Assembly (NCBI GenBank): GCA_027186245.1
Contig: CP114481.1
Location: forward strand, 48,887,501 to 48,951,500
Source: Coriaria nepalensis
Lineage: Eukaryota > Streptophyta > Magnoliopsida > Cucurbitales > Coriariaceae
Reading direction: 5' to 3'
Length of the DNA: 64,000 bases
Shown: piece by piece, positions 26,191 through 39,052 of the stretch
Layout: each line of letters opens with the position of its first letter
Position numbering within the stretch: the stretch's first letter is position 1
Notes under the pieces: generated by a model
The model's database searches: none
Seen by the model: only the letters and a program-made list of their open reading frames with translations
Told to the model about the DNA's origin: nothing
Program-made: the position numbers and the translations under genes

Positions 26191-29100
26191 TTCGAACGAA
26201 TTCTAGTTTTCCACTACAGACACAACTTTTGTGCATAACTTGCAGATGATCATCGCAAGGAAAGTGTGCATTCGTTTAACCTTAAAATCATTTCAATGAG
26301 TCATTTCAAGTCAATAACTAATTTCAAAGCAATTCGAAGGAATTCTATTGTTGCACTATAAAAACAAGTTTTGTGCATAACTTGCAAATGATCATTCCAA
26401 GGAAAGTGTGCATTCGTTTAAAATTAAAATCATTTCAATGACTCATTTCAAGTAAATAACTTATTTCAAAGCAAGTCGAACGAATTCTAGGTTTGCACTA
26501 CAGACACAACTTTTGTGCTTAACTTGCAAATGATCATCCCAAGGAAAGTGTGCATTCGTTTAGAATTAAAATCATTTCAATGAGTCATTTCAAGTCAATA
26601 CCGTTTTTCAATGCAAGTCGAATGAATTCTAGGTTCGCACTACAGACACAACTTTTGTGCATAACTTGCAAATGATCATCGCAAGGAAAGTGTGCATTCG
26701 TTTAACCTTAAAATCATTTCAATGAGTCATTTCAAGTCAATAACTAATTTCGAGGCAATTCGAGCGAATTCTATTTTTGCCCTACAAAAAAAAGTTTTGT
26801 GCATAACTTCCAAATGATCATTCCAGGGAAAGTGTGCATTGATTTAATCTTAAAATCATTTCAATCAGTCATTTCAAGTAAATATCATATTCCAAAGCAA
26901 TTCGAACGAATTCTATTTTTGCCCTACAAACACAATTTTTGTGCATAACTTGCAAATGATCATTGCAAGGAAAGTGTGTATTCGTTTAACCTTAAAATCA
27001 TTTCAATGGGTTATTTCAAGTCAATAACTTTTTTAAAAGCAAGTCGAATGAATTCTAGTTTTGCACTACAAACACAAGTTTTTGCACAACACGCAAATGA
27101 TCATTGCAAGGAAAGTGTGCATTCTTTTAACCTTAAAATCATTTCAATGAGTCATTTCAAGTCAATAACTTATTTCAAAGCAATTCGAACGAATTCTATT
27201 TTTGCACTACAGACACAACTTTTGTGCTTAACTTGCAAATGATCATTGCATTTGCAAGGAAAGTGTGCATTCGTTTAACCTTAAAATCATTTCTATCAGT
27301 CATTTCAGGTCAATAACTAATTTCAAAGCAATTCGAACAAATTCTATTTTTGCACTACAAAAACAAGTTTTGTGCTTAACTTGCAAATGATCATTCAAAA
27401 GAAAGTGTGCATTCATTTAATCTTAAAATCATTTCAATCAGTCATTTCAAGTAAATATCATATTCCAAAGCAATTCGAACGAATTCTAGTTTTGCACTAG
27501 AGACACAACTTTTGTGCATAACTTGCAAATGATCATCGCAAGGAAAGTGTTCATTCGTTTAACCTTAAAATCATTTCAATGAGTAATTTCAAGTCAATAA
27601 CTAATTTCAAAGCAATTCGAACGAATTCGATTTTTGCACTACAAAAACAAGTTTTGTGCATAAGTTGCAAATGATCATTCCAAGGAAAGTGTGCATTCAT
27701 TTAACCTTAAAATCATTTCAATCAGTCATTTCAAGTAAGTATCATATTTCAAAGCAATCCGAACGAATTCTATTTTTGCACTACAAACTCAACTTTTGCG
27801 CATAACTTGCAAATGATCATTGCAAGGAAAGTGTCCATTCGTTTAACCTTAAAATCATTTCAATGAGTCATTTCAAGTCAATAACTAATTTCAAAGCAAT
27901 TCGAACGAATTCTAGTTTTGCACTAGAGACACAACTTTTGTGCATAACTTGCAAATGATCATCGCAAGGAAAGTGTTCATTCGTTTAACCTTAAAATCAT
28001 TTCAATGAGTCATTTCCAGTCAATAACTAATTTCAAAGCAATTCGAACGAATTCTATTTTTGTACTACAAAAACAAGTTTTGTGCATAAGTTGCAAATGA
28101 TCATTCCAAGGAAAGTGTGCATTCATTTAACCTTAAAATCATTTCAATCAGTCATTTCAACTAAATATCATATTTCAAAGCAATCCGAACGAATTCTATT
28201 TTTGCACTACAAACACAACTTTTGTCCATAACTTGCAAATGATCATTGCAAGGAAAGTGTCCATTCGTTTAACCTTAAAATCATTCCAATGAGTCATTTC
28301 AAGTCAATAACTAATTTCAAAGCAATTCGAACGAATTCTAGTTTTGCAATACAGACACAACTTTTGTGCATAACTTGCAAATGATCATCGCAAGGAAAGT
28401 GTGCATTCGTTTAACAATAAAATCATTTCAGTGAGTCATTTCAAGTCAATAACTAATTTGAAAGCAATTCGAACGAATTCTAGTTTTCCACTACAGACAC
28501 AACTTTTGTGCATAACTTGCAGATGATCATCGCAAGGAAAGTGTGCATTCGTTTAACCTTAAAATCATTTCAATGAGTCATTTCAAGTCAATAACTAATT
28601 TCAAAGCAATTCGAAGGAATTCTATTGTTGCACTATAAAAACAAGTTTTGTGCATAACTTGCAAATGATCATTCCAAGGAAAGTGTGCATTCGTTTAAAA
28701 TTAAAATCATTTCAATGACTCATTTCAAGTAAATAACTTATTTCAAAGCAAGTCGAACGAATTCTAGGTTTGCACTACAGACACAACTTTTGTGCTTAAC
28801 TTGCAAATGATCATCCCAAGGAAAGTGTGCATTCGTTTAGAATTAAAATCATTTCAATGAGTCATTTCAAGTCAATACCGTTTTTCAATGCAAGTCGAAT
28901 GAATTCTAGGTTCGCACTACAGACACAACTTTTGTGCATAACTTGCAAATGATCATCGCAAGGAAAGTGTGCATTCGTTTAACCTTAAAATCATTTCAAT
29001 GAGTCATTTCAAGTCAATAACTAATTTCGAGGCAATTCGAACGAATTCTATTTTTGCCCTACAAAAAAAAGTTTTGTGCATAACTTCCAAATGATCATTC

Positions 29101-32100
29101 CAGGGAAAGTGTGCATTGATTTAATCTTAAAATCATTTCAATCAGTCATTTCAAGTAAATATCATATTCCAAAGCAATTCGAACGAATTCTATTTTTGCC
29201 CTACAAACACAATTTTTGTGCATAACTTGCAAATGATCATTGCAAGGAAAGTGTGTATTCGTTTAACCTTAAAATCATTTCAATGGGTTATTTCAAGTCA
29301 ATAACTTTTTTAAAAGCAAGTCGAATGAATTCTAGTTTTGCACTACAAACACAAGTTTTTGCACAACACGCAAATGATCATTGCAAGGAAAGTGTGCATT
29401 CTTTTAACCTTAAAATCATTTCAATGAGTCATTTCAAGTCAATAACTTATTTCAAAGCAATTCGAACGAATTCTATTTTTGCACTACAGACACAACTTTT
29501 GTGCTTAACTTGCAAATGATCATTGCATTTGCAAGGAAAGTGTGCATTCGTTTAACCTTAAAATCATTTCTATCAGTCATTTCAGGTCAATAACTAATTT
29601 CAAAGCAATTCGAACAAATTCTATTTTTGCACTACAAAAACAAGTTTTGTGCTTAACTTGCAAATGATCATTCAAAAGAAAGTGTGCATTCATTTAATCT
29701 TAAAATCATTTCAATCAGTCATTTCAAGTAAATATCATATTCCAAAGCAATTCGAACGAATTCTAGTTTTGCACTAGAGACACAACTTTTGTGCATAACT
29801 TGCAAATGATCATCGCAAGGAAAGTGTTCATTCGTTTAACCTTAAAATCATTTCAATGAGTCATTTCAAGTCAATAACTAATTTCAAAGCAATTCGAACG
29901 AATTCGATTTTTGCACTACAAAAACAAGTTTTGTGCATAAGTTGCAAATGATCATTCCAAGGAAAGTGTGCATTCATTTAACCTTAAAATCATTTCAATC
30001 AGTCATTTCAAGTAAATATCATATTTCAAAGCAATCCGAACGAATTCTATTTTTGCACTACAAACTCAACTTTTGCGCATAACTTGCAAATGATCATTGC
30101 AAGGAAAGTGTCCATTCGTTTAACCTTAAAATCATTTCAATGAGTCATTTCAAGTCAATAACTAATTTCAAAGCAATTCGAACGAATTCTAGTTTTGCAC
30201 TAGAGACACAACTTTTGTGCATAACTTGCAAATGATCATCGCAAGGAAAGTGTTCATTCGTTTAACCTTAAAATCATTTCAATGAGTCATTTCCAGTCAA
30301 TAACTAATTTCAAAGCAATTCGAACGAATTCTATTTTTGTACTACAAAAACAAGTTTTGTGCATAAGTTGCAAATGATCATTCCAAGGAAAGTGTGCATT
30401 CATTTAACCTTAAAATCATTTCAATCAGTCATTTCAACTAAATATCATATTTCAAAGCAATCCGAACGAATTCTATTTTTGCACTACAAACACAACTTTT
30501 GTCCATAACTTGCAAATGATCATTGCAAGGAAAGTGTCCATTCGTTTAACCTTAAAATCATTCCAATGAGTCATTTCAAGTCAATAACTAATTTCAAAGC
30601 AATTCGAACGAATTCTAGTTTTGCAATACAGATACAACTTTTGTGCATAACTTGCAAATGATCATCGCAAGGAAAGTGTGCATTCGTTTAACAATAAAAT
30701 CATTTCAGTGAGTCATTCCAAGTCAATAACTAATTTGAAAGCAATTCGAACGAATTCTAGTTTTCCACTACAGACACAACTTTTGTGCATAACTTGCAGA
30801 TGATCATCGCAAGGAAAGTGTGCATTCGTTTAACCTTAAAATCATTTCAATGAGTCATTTCAAGTCAATAACTAATTTCAAAGCAATTCGAAGGAATTCT
30901 ATTGTTGCACTATAAAAACAAGTTTTGTGCATAACTTGCAAATGATCATTCCAAGGAAAGTGTGCATTCGTTTAAAATTAAAATCATTTCAATGACTCAT
31001 TTCAAGTAAATAACTTATTTCAAAGCAAGTCGAACGAATTCTAGGTTTGCACTACAGACACAACTTTTGTGCTTAACTTGCAAATGATCATCCCAAGGAA
31101 AGTGTGCATTCGTTTAGAATTAAAATCATTTCAATGAGTCATTTCAAGTCAATACCGTTTTTCAATGCAAGTCGAATGAATTCTAGGTTCGCACTACAGA
31201 CACAACTTTTGTGCATAACTTGCAAATGATCATCGCAAGGAAAGTGTGCATTCGTTTAACCTTAAAATCATTTCAATGAGTCATTTCAAGTCAATAACTA
31301 ATTTCAAGGCAATTCGAACGAATTCTATTTTTGCCCTACAAAAAAAAGTTTTGTGCATAACTTCCAAATGATCATTCTAGGGAAAGTGTGCATTGATTTA
31401 ATCTTAAAATCATTTCAATCAGTCATTTCAAGTAAATATCATATTCCAAAGCAATTCGAACGAATTCTATTTTTGCCCTACAAACACAATTTTTGTGCAT
31501 AACTTGCAAATGATCATTGCAAGGAAAGTGTGTATTCGTTTAACCTTAAAATCATTTCAATGGGTTATTTCAAGTCAATAACTTTTTTAAAAGCAAGTCG
31601 AATGAATTCTAGTGTTGCACTACAAACACAAGTTTTTGCACAACACGCAAATGATCATTGCAAGGAAAGTGTGCATCCTTTTAACCTTAAAATCATTTCA
31701 ATGAGTCATTTCAAGTCAATAACTTATTTCAAAGCAATTCGAACGAATTCTATTTTTGCACTACAGACACAACTTTTGTGCTTAACTTGCAAATGATCAT
31801 TGCATTTGCAAGGAAAGTGTGCATTCGTTTAACCTTAAAATCATTTCTATCAGTCATTTCAGGTCAATAACTAATTTCAAAGCAATTCGAACAAATTCTA
31901 TTTTTGCACTACAAAAACAAGTTTTGTGCTTAACTTGCAAATGATCATTCAAAAGAAAGTGTGCATTAATTTAATCTTAAAATCATTTCAATCAGTCATT
32001 TCAAGTAAATATCATATTCCAAAGCAATTCGAACGAATTCTAGTTTTGCACTAGAGACACAACTTTTGTGCATAACTTGCAAATGATCATCGCAAGGAAA

Positions 32101-35100
32101 GTGTTCATTCGTTTAACCTTAAAATCATTTCAATGAGTCATTTCAAGTCAATAACTAATTTCAAAGCAATTCGAACGAATTCGATTTTTGCACTACAAAA
32201 ACAAGTTTTGTGCATAAGTTGCAAATGATCATTCCAAGGAAAGTGTGCATATATTTAACCTTAAAATCATTTCAATCAGTCATTTCAAGTAAATATCATA
32301 TTTCAAAGCAATCCGAACGAATTCTATTTTTGCACTACAAACTCAACTTTTGCGCATAACTTGCAAATGATCATTGCAAGGAAAGTGTCCATTCGTTTAA
32401 CCTTAAAATCATTTCAATGAGTCATTTCAAGTCAATAACTAATTTCAAAGCAATTCGAACGAATTCTAGTTTTGCACTAGAGACACAACTTTTGTGCATA
32501 ACTTGCAAATGATCATCGCAAGGAAAGTGTTCATTCGTTTAACCTTAAAATCATTTCAATGAGTCATTTCCAGTCATTAACTAATTTCAAAGCAATTCGA
32601 ACGAATTCTATTTTTGCACTACAAAAACAAGTTTTGTGCATAAGTTGCAAATGATCATTCCAAGGAAAGTGTGCATTCATTTAACCTTAAAATCATTTCA
32701 ATCAGTCATTTCAACTAAATATCATATTTCAAAGCAATCCGAACGAATTCTATTTTTGCACTACAAACACAACTTTTGTCCATAACTTGCAAATGATCAT
32801 TGCAAGGAAAGTGTCCATTCGTTTAACCTTAAAATCATTCCAATGAGTCATTTCAAGTCAATAACTAATTTCAAAGCAATTCGAACGAATTCTAGTTTTG
32901 CAATACAGACACAACTTTTGTGCATAACTTGCAAATGATCATCGCAAGGAAAGTGTGCATTCGTTTAACAATAAAATCATTTCAGTGAGTCATTTCAAGT
33001 CAATAACTAATTTGAAAGCAATTCGAACGAATTCTAGTTTTCCACTACAGACACAACTTTTGTGCATAACTTGCAGATGATCATCGCAAGGAAAGTGTGC
33101 ATTCGTTTAACCTTAAAATCATTTCAATGAGTCATTTCAAGTCAATAACTAATTTCAAAGCAATTCGAAGGTATTCTATTGTTGCACTATAAAAACAAGT
33201 TTTGTGCATAACTTGCAAATGATCATTCCAAGGAAAGTGTGCATTCGTTTAAAATTAAAATCATTTCAATGACTCATTTCAGGTAAATAACTTATTTCAA
33301 AGCAAGTCGAACGAATTCTAGGTTTGCACTACAGACACAACTTTTGTGCTTAACTTGCAAATGATCATCCCAAGGAAAGTGTGCATTCGTTTAGAATTAA
33401 AATCATTTCAATGACTCATTTCAAGTAAATAACTTATTTCAAAGCAAGTCGAACGAATTCTAGGTTTGCACTACAGACACAACTTTTGTGCTTAACTGGC
33501 AAATGATCATCCCAAGGAAAGTGTGCATTCGTTTAGAATTAAAATCATTTCAATGAGTCATTTCAAGTCAATACCGTTTTTCAATGCAAGTCGAATGAAT
33601 TCTAGGTTCGCACTACAGACACAACTTTTGTGCATAACTTGCAAATGATCATCGCAAGGAAAGTGTGCATTCGTTTAACCTTAAAATCATTTCAATGAGT
33701 CATTTCAAGTCAATAACTAATTTCGAGGCAATTCGAACGAATTCTATTTTTGCCCTACAAAAAAAAGTTTTGTGCATAACTTCCAAATGATCATTCCAGG
33801 GAAAGTGTGCATTGATTTAATCTTAAAATCATTTCAATCAGTCATTTCAAGTAAATATCATATTCCAAAGCAATTCGAACGAATTCTATTTTTGCCCTAC
33901 AAACACAATTTTTGTGCATAACTTGCAAATGATCATTGCAAGGAAAGTGTGTATTCGTTTAACCTTAAAATCATTTCAATGGGTTATTTCAAGTCAATAA
34001 CTTTTTTAAAAGCAAGTCGAATGAATTCTAGTTTTGCACTACAAACACAAGTTTTTGCACAACACGCAAATGATCATTGCAAGGAAAGTGTGCATTCTTT
34101 TAACCTTAAAATCATTTCAATGAGTCATTTCAAGTCAATAACTTATTTCAAAGCAATTCGAACGAATTCTATTTTTGCACTACAGACACAACTTTTGTGC
34201 TTAACTTGCAAATGATCATTGCATTTGCAAGGAAAGTGTGCATTCGTTTAACCTTAAAATCATTTCTATCAGTCATTTCAGGTCAATAACTAATTTCAAA
34301 GCAATTCGAACAAATTCTATTTTTGCACTACAAAAACAAGTTTTGTGCTTAACTTGCAAATGATCATTCAAAAGAAAGTGTGCATTCATTTAATCTTAAA
34401 ATCATTTCAATCAGTCATTTCAAGTAAATATCATATTCCAAAGCAATTCGAACGAATTCTAGTTTTGCACTAGAGACACAACTTTTGTGCATAACTTGCA
34501 AATGATCATCGCAAGGAAAGTGTTCATTCGTTTAACCTTAAAATCATTTCAATGAGTCATTTCAAGTCAATAACTAATTTCAAAGCAATTCGAACGAATT
34601 CGATTTTTGCACTACAAAAACAAGTTTTGTGCATAAGTTGCAAATGATCATTCCAAGGAAAGTGTTCATTCATTTAACCTTAAAATCATTTCAATCAGTC
34701 ATTTCAAGTAAATATCATATTTCAAAGCAATCCGAACGAATTCTATTTTTGCACTACAAACTCAACTTTTGCGCATAACTTGCAAATGATCATTGCAAGG
34801 AAAGTGTCCATTCGTTTAACCTTAAAATCATTTCAATGAGTCATTTCAAGTCAATAACTAATTTCAAAGCAATTCGAACGAATTCTAGTTTTGCACTAGA
34901 GACACAACTTTTGTGCATAACTTGCAAATGATCTTCGCAAGGAAAGTGTTCATTCGTTTAACCTTAAAATCATTTCAATGAGTCATTTCCAGTCAATAAC
35001 TAATTTCAAAGCAATTCGAACGAATTCTATTTTTGCACTACAAAAACAAGTTTTGTGCATAAGTTGCAAATGATCATTCCAAGGAAAGTGTGCATTCATT

Positions 35101-36855
35101 TAACCTTAAAATCATTTCAATCAGTCATTTCAACTAAATATCATATTTCAAAGCAATCCGAACGAATTCTATTTTTGCACTACAAACACAACTTTTGTCC
35201 ATAACTTGCAAATGATCATTGCAAGGAAAGTGTCCATTCGTTTAACCTTAAAATCATTCCAATGAGTCATTTCAAGTCAATAACTAATTTCAAAGCAATT
35301 CAAACGAATTCTAGTTTTGCAATACAGACACAACTTTTGTGCATAACTTGCAAATGATCATCGCAAGGAAAGTGTGCATTCGTTTAACAATAAAATCATT
35401 TCAGTGAGTCATTTCAAGTCAATAACTAATTTGAAAGCAATTCGAACGAATTCTAGTTTTCCACTACAGACACAACTTTTGTGCATAACTTGCAGATGAT
35501 CATCGCAAGGAAAGTGTGCATTCGTTTAACCTTAAAATCATTTCAATGAGTCATTTCAAGTCAATAACTAATTTCAAAGCAATTCGAAGGTATTCTATTG
35601 TTGCACTATAAAAACAAGTTTTGTGCATAACTTGCACATGATCATTCCAAGGAAAGTGTGCATTCGTTTAAAATTAAAATCATTTCAATGACTCATTTCA
35701 AGTAAATAACTTATTTCAAAGCAAGTCGAACGAATTCTAGGTTTGCACTACAGACACAACTTTTGTGCTTAACTTGCAAATGATCATCCCAAGGAAAGTG
35801 TGCATTCGTTTAGAATTAAAATCATTTCAATGAGTCATTTCAAGTCAATACCGTTTTTCAATGAAAGTCGAATGAATTCTAGGTTTGCACTACAGACACA
35901 ACTTTTGTGCATAACTTGCAAATGATCATCGCAAGGAAAGTGTGCATTCGTTTAACCGTAAAATCATTTCAATGAGTCATTTCAAGTCAATAACTAATTT
36001 CGAGGCAATTCGAACGAATTCTATTTTTGCCCTACAAAAAAAAGTTTTGTGCATAACTTCCAAATGATCATTCCAGGGAAAGTGTGCATTGATTTAATCT
36101 TAAAATCATTTCAATCAGTCATTTCAACTAAATATCATATTCCAAAGCAATTCGAACGAATTCTATTTTTGCCCTACAAACACAATTTTTGTGCATAACA
36201 TGCAAATGATCATTGCAAGGAAAGTGTGTATTCGTTTAACCTTAAAATCATTTCAATGAGTTATTTCAAGTCAATAACTTTTTTAAAAGCAAGTCGAATG
36301 AATTCTAGTTTTGCACTACAAACACAAGTTTTTGCACAACACGCAAATGATCATTGCAAGGAAAGTGTGCATTCTTTTAACCTTAAAATCATTTCAATGA
36401 GTCATTTCAAGTCAATAACTTATTTCAAAGCAATTCGAACGAATTCTATTTTTGCACTACAGACACAACTTTTGTGCTTAACTTGCAAATGATCATTGCA
36501 TTTGCAAGGAAAGTGTGCATTCGTTTAACCTTAAAATCATTTCTATCAGTCATTTCAGGTCAATAACTAATTTCAAAGCAATTCGAACAAATTCTATTTT
36601 TGCACTACAAAAACAAGTTTTGTGCTTAACTTGCAAATGATCATTCAAAAGAAAGTGTGCATTCATTTAATCTTAAAATCATTTCAATCAGTCATTTCAA
36701 GTAAATATCATATTCCAAAGCAATTCGAACGAATTCTAGTTTTGCACTAGAGACACAACTTTTGTGCATAACTTGCAAATGATCATCGCAAGGAAAGTGT
36801 TCATTCGTTTAACCTTAAAATCATTTCAATGAGTCATTTCAAGTCAATAACTTTT
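26190..36855 (+). repeat. HOR of 16 monomers (2277 bp), about 4.6 copies
   Basis: Units about 26190-28466, 28467-30743, 30744-33020, 33021-35439 (17 monomers, 2419 bp) and 35440-36855 (partial). GCAGATGATC recurs at 26242, 28519 and 35492. The period equals 16 x 142 plus 6 minus 1: each unit has a TTTGCA insertion (27251, 29528, 31805, 34224, 36501) and a 141-bp monomer reading CAAGTTTTTGCACAAC. Other marks are TGCACTAGAGACAC, AATCCGAACG, GTTCGCACTAC and TTAACAATAAAATC. Copies differ by scattered single bases. Confidence 0.9.
33258..33541 (+). repeat. Single-monomer tandem duplication (16-mer becomes 17-mer)
   Basis: Two adjacent monomers share AATGACTCATTTCA, AAATAACTTATTTC, GAATTCTAGGTTTGC, TGCTTAACT and GATCATCCCAAGG. 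The first has TTTCAGGTAAATAA and CTTAACTTGC, the second TTTCAAGTAAATAA and CTTAACTGGC. All other units of this HOR have one such monomer (for example near 31000 and 35700). The spacing of unit marks rises from 2277 to 2419 bp across this site, exactly one monomer. Confidence 0.9.
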
Positions 36856-38485
36856 TTCAAAGCAAGTCGAATGAATTCTAGTTTTGCACTACAAACACAA
36901 GTTTTGTGGACAACACCTAAATGATCATTGCAAGGAAAGTGTGCATTCTTTTAACCTTAAAATCATTTCAATGAGTCATTTCAAGTCAATAACTAATTTG
37001 AAAGCAATTCGAACGAATTCTAGTTTTGCACTACAGACGCAACTTTTGTGCATAACTTGCAAATGATCATCGCAAGGAAAGTGTGCATTCGTTTAACCTT
37101 AAAATCATTTCAATGAGTCATTTCAAGTCAATAACTAATTTCAAAGCAATTCGAAGGAATTCTATTTTTGCACTATAAAAACAAGTTTTGTGCATAACTT
37201 GCAAATGATCATTCCAAGGCAAGTGTGCATTCGTTTAAAATTAAAATCATTTCAATCAGTCATTTCAAGTCAATAACTTTTTTCAAAGCAAGTCGAATGA
37301 ATTCTAGTTTTGCACTATAGAATCAATTTTTGTGCATAACACGCAAATGATCATTGCAAGGAAAGTGTGCATTCTTTTAACCTTAAAATCATTTCAATGA
37401 GTCATTTCAAGTCAATAACTTATTTCAAAGCAATTCGAACGAATTCTATTTTTGCACTACAGACACAACTTTTGTGCATAACTTGCAAATGATCATTCCA
37501 AGGAAAGTGTGCATTCGTTTAAAATTAAAATCATTTCAATCAGTCATTTCAAGTCAATAACTTTTTTCAAAGCAAGTCGAACGAATTCTAGTTTTGCACT
37601 ATAGAATCAGTTTTTGTGCATAACTTGCGAATGATCATTGCAAGGAAAGTGTGCATTCCTTTAACCTTAAAATCATTTCAATGAGTCATTTCAAGTCAAT
37701 AACTAATTTCGAAGCAATTAGAACGAATTCTATTTTTGCACTACAAAAAAAAGTTTTGTGCATAACTTGCAAATGATCATTCCAAGGAAAGTGTGCATTG
37801 ATTTAATCTTAAAATCATTTCAATCAGTCATTTCAAGTAAATATCATATTCCAAAGCAATTCAAACGAATTCTATTTTTGTCCTACAAACACAATTTTTG
37901 TGCATAACTTGCAAATGATCATTCCAAGGAAAGTGTGCATTCGTTTAAAATTAAAATCATTTCAATCAGTCATTTCAACTCAATAACTTTTTTCAAAGCA
38001 AGTCGATTGAATTCTAGTTTTGCACTACAGACACAACTTTTGTGCATAACTTGCAAATGATCATTGCAAGGAAAGTGTGCATTCATTTAACCTTAAAATC
38101 ATTTCAATGAGTCATTTCAAGTCAATCACTAATTTCAAAGCAATTCGAACGAATTCTAGTTTTCCACTACAGACACAACTTTTGTGCATAACTTGCAAAT
38201 GATCATCGCAAGGAAAGTGTGAATTCGTTTAACCTTAAAATCATTTCAATGAGTCATGTCAAGTCAATAACTAATTTCAAAGCAATTCGAACGAATTCTA
38301 TTTTTGCACTATAAAAATAAGTTTTGTGCATAACTTGCAAATGATCAATCCAAGGAAAGTGTGCATTCGTTTAAAATTAAAATCATTTCAATCAGTCATT
38401 TCAAGTCAATAACTTTTTTCAAAGCAAGTCGAATGAATTCTAGTTTTGCACTACAGACACAACTTTTGTGCATAACTTACAAATG

Positions 38486-39052
38486 ATCATTGCAAGGAAA
38501 GTGTGTATTCGTTTAACCTTAAAATCATTTCAATGAGTTATTTCAAGTCAATAACTTTTTTAAAAGCAAGTCGAATGAATTCTAGTTTTGCACTACAAAC
38601 ACAAGTTTTTGCACAACACGCAAATGATCATTGCAAGGAAAGTGTGCATTCTTTTAACCTTAAAATCATTTCAATGAGTCATTTCAAGTCAATAACTTAT
38701 TTCAAAGCAATTCGAACAAATTCTATTTTTGCACTACAGACACAACTTTTGTGCTTAACTTGCAAATGATCATTGCAAGGAAAGTGTGTATTCGTTTAAC
38801 CTTAAAATCATTTCAATGAGTTATTTCAAGTCAATAACTTTTTTAAAAGCAAGTCGAATGAATTCTAGTTTTGCACTACAAACACAAGTTTTTGCACAAC
38901 ACGCAAATGATCATTGCAAGGAAAGTGTGCATTCTTTTAACCTTAAAATCATTTCAATGAGTCATTTCAAGTCAATAACTTATTTCAAAGCAATTCGAAC
39001 GAATTCTATTTTTGCACTACAGACACAACTTTTGTGCTTAACTTGCAAATGA
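38486..39052 (+). repeat. Tandem dimer duplication (283 bp) within the 18-mer
   Basis: Two copies of a dimer made of one 141-bp and one 142-bp monomer (GTGTGTATTCG ... TTTTTGCACAACACGC ... TGCTTAACTTGC). Copies start at about 38503 and 38786. The first has GAACAAATTC and the second GAACGAATTC in the second monomer. The same pair is found at 41057/41340 and 43612/43895, so the duplication took place before the 18-mer was amplified. The 16-mer HOR and the unit at 46167 have only one dimer. Confidence 0.87.
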
